This document shows, piece by piece, positions 1 to 11,601 of a stretch of DNA of 64,000 nt. The stretch's first letter is position 1; each line of letters starts with the position of its first letter. Under the pieces are notes generated by a model, which had not been told where the DNA came from, did not search any database, and was given only the letters and a program-made list of their open reading frames with translations. A program made the translations under genes and the position numbers. Source of the DNA: Gymnopus androsaceus JB14 (Eukaryota; Basidiomycota; Agaricomycetes; Agaricales; Omphalotaceae); NCBI GenBank assembly GCA_009733575.1, contig ML769664.1, positions 1-64,000 of the forward strand. Reading direction: 5' to 3'.

Positions 1-340
1 CTACTACATTTTGTAGTGTGTGGATTTCACAGACCATGGATTCCATAGACCATATTATTTCATAGTCCATGGATTCCACAGACCATGGATTCCATAGACT
101 ATGGATTCCATAGACTATATTTTTTAGTTGTCCATGGATTCCACAGACCATGGATTCCATAGACTACTACATTTTGCGGTCTGTGGATTCCACAGACCAT
201 GGATTCCATATAGTGTGACACCTGTCACACCATGGATTCCAGGCTGGCCCCTGGAATCCAGGGCCCTGGATTTCCTGTGGATTTACTTCATATTAGATAG
301 TGGATTGTTACACTTTGGTCTAACTAAGAAGATATAAATT
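1..340. repeat. Interspersed ATGGATTCCA-type short repeat
   Basis: The segment is built from irregular copies of a unit of about 17-20 bases reading roughly CCATGGATTCCATAGAC, with variants such as ATTCCACAGACC. A related inverted form (CTGGAATCCAGGGCCCTGGA) appears near 250-270. Open frames crossing it are low-complexity translations of the repeat and are not taken as genes. The array stops just before the SPT6-like pseudogene. The transposon class, if any, cannot be told because the left border lies outside the window. Confidence 0.75.
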
Positions 341-344
341 GGGG

Positions 345-3300
345 CAGCCTGGAATGCTGACTGAGGATGACAATCTCATTTGAGCTTGGGATACACTGGA
401 ACATATGCAGTTGTCAACCTCTTCTTCTCCTACGCTGCAAGCATATCCCTTCATCAAACTATAACCGCCAAAAATATCAACAAAGATGGAGCCCGATGAG
501 TTACCCTCCATCTATCAACCAAAAAACAGAAACAGTTCTTCAGTGCTGATGGCTCATGTCAGCATCTCCGAGGAGAGCTCGTAATGGCCATTACTTTTGC
601 ACTCCAGTCCATGTTTGTCAATGAGTATGAGGTTCCCTATTTGGACACACAGGCATGATTACATATCCCACTTTGATATCAACAACACCCGTTCTCCCCG
701 GCAAGAACTCCTCTCCCTCCCAGATTTATGGTGCATCTATGCTCTTGTACAAAAGTACCGCTCTCTCCTTGAAAGACGAAACTCTGACTGCTTACTACAA
801 TCATCTTGGGGTCAATGACTCGTATTACATGGATGAGGTATTCCCTGCAATTGACAGTGTGGAGATGGTCACGGATACTACGGAATGGCTGCTACTCAAG
901 TACAAGGAAAAGAAGCAGAACGACACCATGTTCCGTTTCCATGATGATGATGGAATCGAGGGAGAGAAGAAGCACAAAATGCCCAGTCGTATCTCAGTGT
1001 ACAAACTGGCCAAGAAGAGTGTCGTTTCACGACTCGCTGATGTATGCTGCATTATCTCTTGCGCTTCCCCGCTGACCCCTTTGACTAGGGCTTTGGCATT
1101 GCTTCTCACAAAGTGGTACTCAACTTTGTGAACGAAACTCGTCTCCACTACATCGATAACCAGAATATTGATCCCTTAATTTATGCAGAGCAGTTTGCAG
1201 ATCCAGATCCAGCAAAGGCTCTGTCTCCCAATGAGCTTCTCCGTCATGCTCGCATGATCATAGCCACCGAGGTGGGCAAAACCCTCTCTTTCGCGACCAT
1301 ATGCGGCAGCTCTTCAAAAAACATATCATGGTGTTTGTCAGTCCAGCGACCAAGGTGTCAATAAAATTGACAAGCAGCATGTCTACTACGTGGGTGTCTT
1401 GCACATCCATTATATTCACAACTAACCAAATATTTTGTTAGAGATTCAAATATCTACACGGAAAGCCTATTGAAAAAATGCTGGAATCTTCTCAGTTCTT
1501 TATATCCTCAAAGCGGAAAGGAACTGCTGCTCATGGTTTCAATCCATTTTCTGCCAGACATCAAGGCCACTTTTGAACGAAGGTTGATCGATGCGTTTTG
1601 TCAGATCTGCTACGAGAGTCGGCAAAGGCTTGGAACAAGAATGGACACAGGTGGTTCAGGAAGTGTGGAGCAGCACTTGATACCAGCTGCCAGAGAGTAC
1701 CTCAGATGAAGAGGAAGACTATCTGCTAAATAATCTGGTGAACAATTATGCAAGGTAAAGTATTTATGAATTTCCTTGTTAATTTCTCTTAACGCATTCC
1801 TTGAAGCGTATCGACGTCGCTCCCTATTGCACTCCACATATGAAGCTAGGTGATACACCATCCTGTACTAGCTGTGTCTTGGGGCAAGGGTGATCCTTCG
1901 GAAAGATGCTATCTCAGTGGTATTCATGGACGACGGAGGGCATATGCATAAATGGATCAAGATGACAATCTCGTCGATACTGAAAACCCAAGACGAGTTC
2001 ATCGATATCATCAGAAGAAGGAAGCCGGACGTTATCCTCATCGGAGGGTTCACAATGGCTACTACTGAGCTATCGCAATGTGTCAAGGAGATTGTCTCCG
2101 GTCTGTTCACCACTTGATACAAACCCTTCTTTCAATGAGCGGCATTTGATATCCCTGTGCTATACGTTTCAGGACGAGCTTGCGCGTACCTTCGCTCCAA
2201 AACCGAGTTTAGCACCCTTCCGCGGCCCGCCCAATGCAAGATATTGTGTTGGTCTCACTTGGTATGCTCTGGTATCCTCTCAACGAGTATGCTGCAGTTG
2301 GATTTGATATTACTGCATTGTCAGTTTGATGAGGACATCAACATTTGGTGAGTATCCTTTCTCTATTACGATTTACACTCATGTAATTTTCCGTCAAGAT
2401 CCCCAAAGAAAAGCTTCTACTCTGCTCTAGAGCAAGCCCTTGTGGATATTGTAACAAGGTTGGATTGGATATCAACCGAACTTCACAGATCAATATTACC
2501 AGTATCTTCTGCCATTTGTCTGCGGTTTTGGTCCCAGGAAGGCGAGAGATTTGGTCCAAAAGAATGACGGCCTTGTAAGCTCACACCTTGGTACATCCTA
2601 AACTCAATTGGCTGACAGACTATTAGGGTGGAAGTCTGGTTAATCGCAACCAGTTTATCAAAAGCGGTATCCTCACCACCAAGATTTTCCTGAACGCTGC
2701 TGGATTCCTTCGTATCGTTCAGGAACAAGACGACATCAAATCCAAGCACCGTATGGACGATGAACAAGCTCCAGATCCTCCAGACGACACCCGTATTCAC
2801 CCCGAAGATTACGAGCTTGCCCGGAAAATGGCCACCAACGCTCTGGAATTCCGGACGAGAAGGATATTCACGACGAGCACCCTTCGCATGTCGTCGGACT
2901 CATCATGCAGGATCCGGAGAACGACAAAAAGCTCTCCGAGCTGAACTTGGACAAATTTGCGGTCAGCTTGTTCAACGCAAACAGGATTCGAAGCGTCACA
3001 CTCTCAATGTGATTCATGACGAATTGCTCCACCCGCTCGCAGAACAAAGACTACCATTCCCACCTATCAGCGATTGGCATGTCTTGACCATGCTGAGTGG
3101 TGAGACCCAGAAAACGCTTAGTATTGGGCTTATCATCTCGATCTTGGTTCTCCGGACGAGGCCTGGTGTTGTGAATGTCCGTCTTGACTCTGGCGTGGAG
3201 GGTACCATTGAGCAGGATTATTTGGTTGATTTGGGTGGACCTGAAAGAAATATTACCAAAGGCATCACGATGAAAGATGTCATTATCGGTGTCCGACTTG

Positions 3301-4546
3301 ACCATCAAAATGATACGTTCTCCGTGGAATTGTCTACACGGGAAAGTGATACCGAACCAGGTGATGCGGCATTCAGACGAAAGGACCGCGACCTCGACGA
3401 CCCCTGGGATCATATCCAGGAATCCAGGGACAGGGATCTCCTAGATCGGAAAAAGAGAGCTGAAGTGACAAAAATGCGTCGCATTATCAAGCATCCAAAC
3501 TTTCCAATTTCAATACCGCTCAGGCAGAAAATTATCTGGATTCCCAGCAGCGTGGCGATGTCGTTATTCACTTGTCTTCAAAAGGTGCCGATCATCTTGC
3601 TGTGACTTGGAAGGTGGACGACAAGCTGTATCATCACATTGGTGAGTTGGATTGTTTTCCTTGCTTTGCTTGGCCAGCTGGGCTGATTTTCTCGTAGATA
3701 TCATCGAGAAGAACTATGATCCTAGTGGTCAAAGTTCGGACAGCCAATTTGTCATAGACAACTTTACCTATTCTGATCTCGACAAGTTGATTGTCCACCA
3801 TGTACATGCTATGAGTCGGCATGTTGAAGAACTAATGGCACACGGGGCTGCCCGGATCAGAAGATGAGCTGCGTGACTGGATTTGTGCATCGCAAGCGCA
3901 CCTTGTAGCTGATTTTCTCTCTCCAGACCTATTCCTGAAGAATCAACTTCTCGCCAATCCAGCGAGTATGTATGGGTTCTCTTTGAATTGCAAGAAGCCA
4001 GGTCATTTCAATCTGTCTTTCTTGGTGAATAAGGATTCTACTGTTCAAAACATGGGTAAGTCCTTTTTAAATAATCCAAACATTAATGCTCAGCTATCAC
4101 TCTGTAGCCCGTCCGAGTCACTCCTGAGGCTTACCACCTGTTTGAAGCTGCCGCAGGTGGAGTACCAGAACTCTGTGATGCTTTTAAAGTTTGGTAAGCA
4201 AACTTTTGTTGTTACTCTGCCTGGTTGAAATTCTTACCTGTATGATCTAGTCATCTACATGAAGCTCAAAAGGAGCCAGGAGCATCGGGATCCAAGACCC
4301 CACACGGTGCTGGTAGACGTACGCCTGCACGTCCCGGATATGCCCGGATATGCAACTCCTGGAAGGACTTCCGTACGAGCTGCACAAACACCTAACCCAT
4401 ATGGTGGAACTACACCAGCTCCAAACCATGGTGGTGCGCCGACTGGTTTCGGAGCGCCTCCTCCCCAACATCCATACGCTGGATACCAAACCCCATGCTA
4501 CTCTACCACCATCCAACATGAATCCTGCATGAGCAGCCATGATTAA
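345..4546 (+). pseudogene. Decayed SPT6-type transcription elongation factor gene
   Basis: SPT6 is a nuclear histone chaperone that travels with RNA polymerase II. Across this stretch the three forward frames give consecutive blocks typical of SPT6: a TEDD...EHMQL start block near 358-410, THRHDYISHFDINN near 650, the KYKEKK...KMPSRIS block near 900-1010, AEQFADPDPAKA near 1185-1215, DIKATFERRLIDAF near 1560, the KPDVILIGGF block near 2020, an S1-like RNA-binding part (GVVNVRLDSGVEGTI) near 3170, an SH2-like part ([19 protein letters not shown]) near 3560, and a Pro/Gly/Thr-rich tail (TPGRTSV, TPNPYGGTTPAP) at 4340-4530. Some introns still splice in frame, for example 1042-1088. The frame is broken repeatedly: an in-frame TGA at 381-383, a one-base loss near 1280, and more shifts near 1500, 1640 and 2900-3500. 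The acidic N-terminus expected of SPT6 is missing. A functional copy presumably lies elsewhere, since SPT6 is essential in yeast. Confidence 0.85.
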
Positions 4547-4628
4547 TAGTTCTCTTGGAAACAATCATTACAGATCATAGACTATTGAGTCATCTAATTG
4601 CATTGTTATTTTCTTCATTATTATTGTT

Positions 4629-5199
4629 TGTAAGACTGGGGTCGACGGTCTTAGGGAAAGGTACTAGAAGTAGCTTTGTGGCCTTAGTATGAAAGGCGGA
4701 CGAGATCCGCAATCGAATATGTGTGCAGGTGAGCTAGTCGAAGACTAGTAATGAGAAGCGGGTGGATTGGGAATGCCAAAGCTCCCGAATATGAGTTCTG
4801 AGTCTAGTTGTGTGAGCCGACATCGATTGGTCAACGGCGGCGAGTCTGGTTGTCGTATGAGCTTGTTAGCAGTCAAGTTGACGCGTGAGTCAAAAAGCGG
4901 AAGCCAAAACAAGCGTGTATTGAGAAAGTAGATGAATTGACAGAAATATAAGAAAATAGAGAGAAAACAAGAAATACGGGAGGTAAACAGGTTAATATCA
5001 AGACAAGGGATCCTCCAAGGGAGTTTACGGATTATATATGTGCAGGATGTGGGATTGGTGAGTAGTAAGCATGTATGGAAGTAGCTGAGATACGTAGTGG
5101 ACTTAGCGGGCGGTTGTTGGGTCGGTAGGGTAGGTTATGCATAGGACCGGGAGGGTTAGAGGGTTGAAGATAGTGAAATCGGTGGTACAGAGCATGACA
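4629..5199 (-). mobile_element. Probable LTR of a truncated LTR retrotransposon
   Basis: On the minus strand this block starts TGTCATGC and ends GTCTTACA, so it has the TG...CA borders of an LTR. It is preceded on that strand by a G-run polypurine tract (AGATGGGGGGGTAA, plus-strand 5200-5213), as expected for a 3' LTR. No matching second LTR and no gag or pol sequence of the same element is visible to the right, so it would be a truncated or solo remnant. The call rests on border logic alone. Confidence 0.45.
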
Positions 5200-5380
5200 T
5201 TACCCCCCCATCTAAGGCCCCTAGCATCTAGATTGGGTTTTCGTGTTAATTGGCGGATCGCAGGTTCTAGAATGACGTGATCGCCGTTGGACCCACACAC
5301 GCCAACAAACAGTTTGAAAAGTTTATGTTCAACTTCCCATTCTCACTTCTTCCTTATCCCCTTTGTTGTACACTCTCGAA

Positions 5381-6447
5381 ATGCCCCCCAAAAGAACTTC
5401 TTCTCCTTCCGACGCTTCCCCTCGCAAAAAGACCAAACGGTCCCCATCCCCGAACCCTTCGCCTTCCTCTCCTTCCTCCCACCGTCATACCACTGTCGAA
5501 CCTTCAATGTCTGAGCATCGTATCCCAATTGTCGTCTCTCCTCTACATCCCGTTTCCTGGCAGACTGCAACTTCTGTGGAAATCGATGAAGCGTTGAAGG
5601 CCGTCTTCCAACTTGGCGGACATTCCTTCGACGTTGATGTTACGGATCTCGAGTGGCGTGAAGTTGCTAAGCGCTTGAACCGTTGCGCTTGTTGTGAAGG
5701 TAAAGGGGAGATGTGTAGTGCCGCCAGTGGCACCGAGTTGGTGTGCGACGCCTGTCAGAAGGCTCACAAGGGTTGTTCGCTCGGGATAGCCTATCAATAT
5801 TGATTGTTCACTATGTTTGTGTTCCTCTTCCCTTCTTTGTGATTTTTGGTCCTGACTCGGATTTTCCTAGTCGATTTGGTGCCCCTCTCTCCTGGGCTCG
5901 GCAGCAATTTGAGTCTCGTATGGCTCGTTTGAATTCCCGGTCCTACAACTCCTATCGTCAACCCCCTTCCTTCTTCACTAGTCTCGAGGAAGCTATTCAG
6001 CACGTTGCTTGTCCCAACGACCCCCTCTCACCTTCCGCCGATCGTGTTGGCCCTCCTGGTCGCGGACGTATTGTCAAATCGTCGACCTTCCAGTCCTCTC
6101 CTACTCGATCCGATGGTCAGGTAAGCCCTCTGGGTGTTTCTTATGAGCCTCATGCTCCTGGGTCCCAAAGCTCCCCTCGTAAGCTAGGTACCACCGTTCT
6201 TCCATCCGCTGCTCCTCCTCCCTCTACTCTTCCTCCCCATGGGGTACGAATTGTCCATGGTCCCACCATCCGTATCCCTCCTCCTGTACGTCCCGTTCCA
6301 TCTGATCGTCCACAAGCTCCCTCTGTCCCTTTGCGAGTTGGCGACACGATTATCCCTCCAGGGTCGGATTTGGCCCGTGAGCTGGAAGCTTTCGAGGCCA
6401 TGGAGGTGCAAGGCTGCATTCAATTCAGCTGTGCCATTCAAGAGTAG
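5381..6447 (+). pseudogene. Cysteine-rich hypothetical protein of a type repeated in agaricomycetes, broken
   Basis: Exon 1 (from ATG 5381) encodes a Ser/Pro/Lys-rich head followed by a Cys cluster with CACCEG, CSAASG, CDACQKAHKGC and then GIAYQY, resembling a small zinc-binding motif. A canonical intron at 5815-5870 joins in frame to an exon reading RFGAPLSWARQQFESRM and a long Pro/Ser-rich tail. An in-frame TGA at 5801-5803 lies 12 bases before the intron, where a tryptophan codon would fit. The last residues before the stop at 6447 come from a dispersed repeat starting near 6409, so the natural C-terminus is probably lost. Function is unknown. A short intact protein ending at 5803 is the alternative reading. 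Confidence 0.6.
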
Positions 6448-6885
6448 CCTCAGCTAGGGCGCAAATTTAATGCGCAGGAGGTAGCGAACAAATGAAAGAA
6501 TATCTCCATTCTCAGCTACATAATTATGCAAAGTCAAGAGGGTCCGAAGATCCAGAAGGTGGTGTGAGGTGCAATAAGAATCTACCTGTGACATGGCTTG
6601 GTACTCTAGTTGTGGGCAGCAGCAAACTATTTCCCATCTCCCAACCACCGAGCTACCGGATCGGGGAATCTCGCAAATCCACAAGGCAAGCGCCGACGGG
6701 CCTATATTCATTCTGCAGGCTAGATAGAACCTACAGTATCGACCAGTATTTCAGGCGTCGTTAGCTACGCTGCGGCTGCGGCTCCTTGATGAGACTGGGA
6801 TAGACAAAGAAAAACAAGAGATGGGTGCTAAATTTGAACACACTTTGTTCTTCGACCATCATATATTAGCAATAATAAAGAACGA
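6409..6885. repeat. Dispersed repeat, copy 1 (about 480 bp)
   Basis: The sequence from AGGCTGCATTCAATTCAGCT through TTCGACCATCAT is repeated in the same orientation near 11069-11540 with high identity and a few small indels. It truncates the gene on its left and the gag fragment on its right. No coding capacity is recognised, and no clear terminal repeats or target duplications were found. Confidence 0.8.
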
Positions 6886-7355
6886 AAAATATCCCATCGT
6901 GGTTGATTCAGGATTGAACTTGTGTTGGCATAGGAGGGTATCTGCAATATGAATACATTGTTTGTCTTTTGCTTTGTATTTCTTGATAAGGTATTGCCAT
7001 GTCTTGTGAGCAGTATCACCGCGGTCGATGCCTATGCCTATCAGATCGGTGCAGTTCAGGAAGACTATGGATGCAACCATACGCTCGTGCTGATTCCACC
7101 CGCCCGGAGAAGGGGAAAGGCTGTTGACAGGTGATGCAGATTGGGCTGTATAGATGTACGTAGCTGACGTTGGTTTGGGGATGGACCCATTGAGGTATCC
7201 ACCAAGGCCCCTAGCTTGTACGTTGAGCTTGACATGATCTTTGAATGCCCGCCAGGTGTCCTGCCCCGATAGCTGAGCTGCTTCGGAACATTCAGAGGAG
7301 AGTTTCCTGATGCCATGGAGTCCTGGGATTGGTGATGTGAGTTGATTCGCTTTTA
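6859..7355 (-). pseudogene. Copia-type gag fragment
   Basis: One uninterrupted minus-strand frame reads from about 7355 down to a stop near 6859. It contains SPIPGLHGIRKL, the WRAFKDHVKLNVQARGLGGYL block, WNQHERMVASIVFLNC, DTAHKTWQYLIKKYKAKDKQ and HIADTLLCQHKFNPEST. This is the N-terminal half of a Ty1/Copia gag polyprotein as found in agaricomycete retrotransposons. There is no start codon at the expected place, and homology ends where the dispersed repeat begins. No protease, integrase or RT follows, so it is a remnant. Confidence 0.75.
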
Positions 7356-8427
7356 ACTATTCCTTTAAGCTTGTAGAGCCACCAGTCTCGTAATCTGTTA
7401 AATCAATAGAAGCTCAGTTGGACACGTAAGTAGCGGTACAACTGAGGGAGGCAGAATGTAATGCGCTGGGTATATAAGTCGATCATATGATCGACTTGAG
7501 TAAGCCGAAACCTCGAGACCCAATCGAGACCAGGTAAATAAATATAAGAACTGTAAACGAAAGTGTCAAAGCGTATGGTATCGGACGGAGTAGTTTCCAA
7601 CATTTATGAACTCTAAACCTTTCATCACTGACACTCACCATTTTGTTAGTGCATATGTGTAAGTATGCTATCTGTACGCTATACCATATGTTCAATAATC
7701 AATCGCGCATCAATAATATTCAGGTTTCTCAATTTTTCGGAAAGCAAAATATGTTGGTGATGAAATAATGGGGATTGGGTGTAACAGGACTCCCCATGGT
7801 CCATGAAATGGGGACATGGCTTAAATGAGGACATGAGGGTATAATGGGACATTACTACAGGAGGTATAATAGGATCTAATAGGACTCGTAGACTCACGAG
7901 GAAAGATGTAACGGGCCATGACCGTAAAATACGGGAATCATTATAATGGCCTTGCAAGGTCTATTGCAACAGTACCAATTCAACTTCTGTTTCTTGGCCA
8001 AAAGTTGTCTAATACCAATTAAGTTTCAAATAAGTAGTCGTTCTTAAGGCTCAACTTCAAGTCGTTGACTAGACCGACTCAGATAATACGACGTTGTCAA
8101 AGATCTATCTATTCTAACACAATGAGAAATCGAGAAAACGTAGGACCCGGAAGGGAAAAAAGTGTTGACTTCAATTCACACCGCCTTTTTTCACGATTTG
8201 CTTCAGTGAAATACTTTGGGTATGATGATTTGCTAGTGGTAAAGGAGTATAAGAACAAATCCATGGAGGGACACATCGTCTCCAAAAATCATATTTGCAG
8301 AAAGCGTTTAATCAGGTTTAATCTCGACCAAGCCAGGAATCAGATCGTTTTGATGCAGTCCTTCATGCACAAAATACTGAATACAATCACAGAATGAATA
8401 TAAAATAGCTCGTACGATAGCCTTAGG
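7356..8427. other. Region without a recognisable gene
   Basis: Short frames on both strands show no family resemblance, no convincing splice structure and no shared motif. It is AT-rich, with some near-repeated GGGACA/GGGGAT phrases near 7770-7860. It separates the gag remnant from the 3' end of the hydrolase gene on the minus strand. Confidence 0.5.
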
Positions 8428-10891
8428 TCACTTGACTTTCCTAAACCAAACCTCTGCACGCTCTTCAACACTTTCATCACCTTCAACATTGTTACGGGCA
8501 CTACCTCCTGCACCCCAAAAGTCCCCGAAAACTCCAAACCCAGACACTGTGGCATTATCTGCCGAAATTTCCGCGAAGCTCAAGTCCCATTCCCTTTGGA
8601 GCTTCGCCCAATAGGGTTGATCTGAGGGATGTTTTGGATATGTGGGCTGGAGAAACGAATCAGATGAAAATAAGGAGAAGGTAAATTTACTCTCGCACCG
8701 TAGTAGTGAATAGTGTGATGTTAAACAAGTCGCCATTGAAGTGCTCAAACCTCAAGTGCGAGGACGAAAATTTATTCCACTTTCACCACAAGGGTTGGTT
8801 TACCAGGCGTTACTATGCCAGGTAACTTTTCTGGGAGCTCACTGATTAATTCTTGACATGATTGGGATCTGCTGTGAGTCAGTGCTGTACTCGTCTTCCG
8901 TAATGAGACTTTGCAGTGGTACGAGACACATCTCAATTGACCCATACGCAGGGTGGCGATATATGCCTTGGAGATCCGAAAATGAAGTGAAAGATGGGGG
9001 CTTGGGATGTTTGGGTTCGAGCAATGTTCCATTTCGTGGAATCACGACCTCATCGATGTATCTTTGCTTTAATCTGAAAACCCCCAATTATCAGTTTCAT
9101 GAAATTCATTCCAAATTGCACAGGTTCACCTCGAATTCCAGTCGACTGACTCAAGCCCAAGTATTTCATCAACGATGCGCCATTTCATTACTTCGTACAT
9201 ATGCGTTCCGAATTTATCGTCATTGAGAAGTAAGACAAGGCCGAAATCATCGAAAGGGAAACGGATGATTTGGGAATGGAAGCCTATATTTAAAAGCTAA
9301 GCGTCAGAGGAGGACAACTATTAGATCTGTCAGAGAAAAAAAAACTTTCCAGACGCTCCCCCAGCATGCTTTGAGCGAAATGAACATTTAACATACACCG
9401 TGGTAAAGCTGACTGACCTCGATTAGCGCTAGTTAGGCATATTCAGCATCCACAATGTTGAGTTAGGTTCAAGAAGCTTTTAGAGCCACTTACGATGACC
9501 ACGATACGAGTAAATCCATTGTCCTCCTCCATACACCACTGGGGATAGTTCCGGGTATGATCTGTATGCATGCAGACTCGGAATCGGCGAAGAACGAGAA
9601 GGGGATCATGATCAGGACGTACGCGGTTCCCTGAGAAACAGTTATTCCTGTAGCCACTTTGCGAATAACTTCTGCTGGAATTACAGTTTGATTGGTGGAT
9701 GGATTTCTCCCTTCAAGCATCAGTGTTTGTAGCCAGGTAACCTAGACAAATAGATCTTAGCTGATATCTAGGGAAAAAAGGGCGAAACAAAACGTACAGC
9801 ATCTCTAGCACTTGTGATAACACCTCCCGCACCCAGTATGACTGATATTGAGAGTCACGTCAGACGATAGCAAATGAACAGCCTAAAGGATGATGGTTTA
9901 CCATTCCCGTCCTGACCATTGGGAGAGTTGAAATATGGAATGATTCTTGTCGTTCCTTTCTCGAAGGGATTATTGGGAATTCTACTTGGATTTCCGGAAG
10001 GTTGACGCGCAAACCCATCTGCCATCCTACCAGATTGAGATGCAGTCGTACCAGAGAATGTCGTCCAGTTGAGACCGAGGGGCTTGAAGATGTACTCGGA
10101 AACATATTCGGCATATGTTGGTTTGGATGGAATCAGGGCAGATGGAAGATATGACAGGACTATATACATGATGTTGGTATACTGGAATATCTCGCGAAAG
10201 TTAGCCGAGGGCTTGAGGTGTCTCATTCGTGTTATCTAAGACCCAAGAGCTGTCAGCTTCGATAATAGTAACGAAGAAACGCTCGAGGGAACTCAACAAG
10301 TGAAGATATGTTTTCTGAAGCCTCGTACATATGATCGTGGCGCGGCATGCCTGTTCGATGGCTCATTAGGTCACTGACAGTGCTCTTTGTCGACGCGACT
10401 GGATCAAGTAAGCCCCATTCTGGAAGGACGGACGCGATTTCGGTTTCCCAAGAAAGACGAGGAGACAGGCTTTCATTCGAAATCAGAAGACCTACGGAGA
10501 TAGCGTCGAATAACTAATACGAAATTCGCCAAAGGAAGTAAGTAGGAGCTTCGTCGGCTGCAAGAATGTAACTGACTTTGGAGTTCGAACCAAAGTTGAA
10601 TAGTGTATCAGGATCAACCTTGGTTCCATCTGCTTTGGCAATACCGTATCCTTTGATCTCGACGTTCCAGCTGACATCCGAATCCGAGTCGTCTCCGGTT
10701 ATTTTACGGACAACTGCAATACTTGCTCCACCTGCAGAGCTCCAGTCCTCTAGAATGTACTCGATAAAGGAATCAATAGTCGGATTAAGTATGCTTTCGC
10801 GTGATTGCGCAAAAGGCATCTGACTCTCCGCATACACAGAGTGCCTGAATATGAACAGGGCGCATTGCAGACTAAGAAGGAGGGAGCGCAT
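8428..10891 (-). CDS. Secreted beta-lactamase-like serine hydrolase (class C/penicillin-binding fold)
   Basis: The start at 10891 gives an N-terminal signal-peptide-like stretch (MRSLLLSLQCALFIFRHSV). The nucleophile motif SNSK (SxxK) follows after FNFG. A canonical intron joins it to LFDAISVGLLISNESLSPRLSWE and DLMSHRTGMPRHDHMYE; the second catalytic block is the YTN of FQYTNIMY; then YIFKPLGL, GGVITSARDAVTWLQ, and after further introns VVYGGGQWIYSYRGH, FHSQIIRFPFDDFGLVLLLN and VMKWRIVDEILGL. The C-terminal lipocalin-like part has GIYRHPAYGSIEMCLVPLQ and ends FGDFWGAG...ERAEVWFRKVK. These fungal enzymes are related to esterases and D-aminopeptidases; the substrate is unknown. Splicing around 9285-9480, where the KTG-box equivalent should lie, is unclear, and one single-base shift is suspected near 8775-8790. 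Confidence 0.78.
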
Positions 10892-11068
10892 TGGATTGGT
10901 ATACTCAGATGATTTCAGCGTTTAAGTATACCTCGCCTAGATGACGATTATATGACACTGCGGATAGTCAGTCGTAGATGTTCAACAATCACGGGAGGCG
11001 GCAGGTATAATAAATGAATACCGTAGTTTGGTGGTACGTTTGCATATTGTTCTGGAGGTTCCAAATTG

Positions 11069-11540
11069 CGAGGCTGCATTCAGTTCAGCTGCGCCATTCA
11101 GGAGTAGCCTCGGCTAGGGCGCAAATTTAAGCGAGGTAGCGAACGAATGAAAGAATATCTCCATTCTCAGCTACATAATTATGCGAAGTCAAGAGGGTCC
11201 GAAGATCCAGAAGGTGGTGTGAGGTGCATGAGAATCTACCTGTGACATGGCTTGGTACTCTAGTCGTGGGCAGCAGCGAACTACTTCCCATCTCCCAACC
11301 ACCAAGCTACCGGATCGGGGAATCTCGCAAATCCACAAGGCAAGCGCCGACGGGCCTTTACCATATATTCATTCTACAGGCTAGATAGAACCTATCGACC
11401 GGTATTTCAGGCATTGTTAGCTTCGCTGCGGCTGCGGCTCCTTGATGAGACTCGGATGGGCAAGGGATGAACGAAGAAAAACAAGAGATGGGCGCTAAAA
11501 TTTGAACACACTTTGTCCTTCGACCGTCATAGCAAACTAA
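11069..11540. repeat. Dispersed repeat, copy 2
   Basis: Second copy of the element at 6409-6885, same orientation. Shared landmarks in order are GCTGCATTCAGTTCAGCT, GTAGCGAACGAATGAAAG, the GGTCCGAAGATCCAGAAGG block, CTACCGGATCGGGGAATCTC and the run ending CTTCGACCGTCATA. It sits immediately downstream (3') of the first monooxygenase copy. The two copies differ by scattered substitutions and short indels, so the duplication is not recent. Confidence 0.8.
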
Positions 11541-11601
11541 TAAATACAGCATTATGGAACGAAAAATACCGAGAGAAAGAGCATTATTACTATCTAGGTC
11601 T

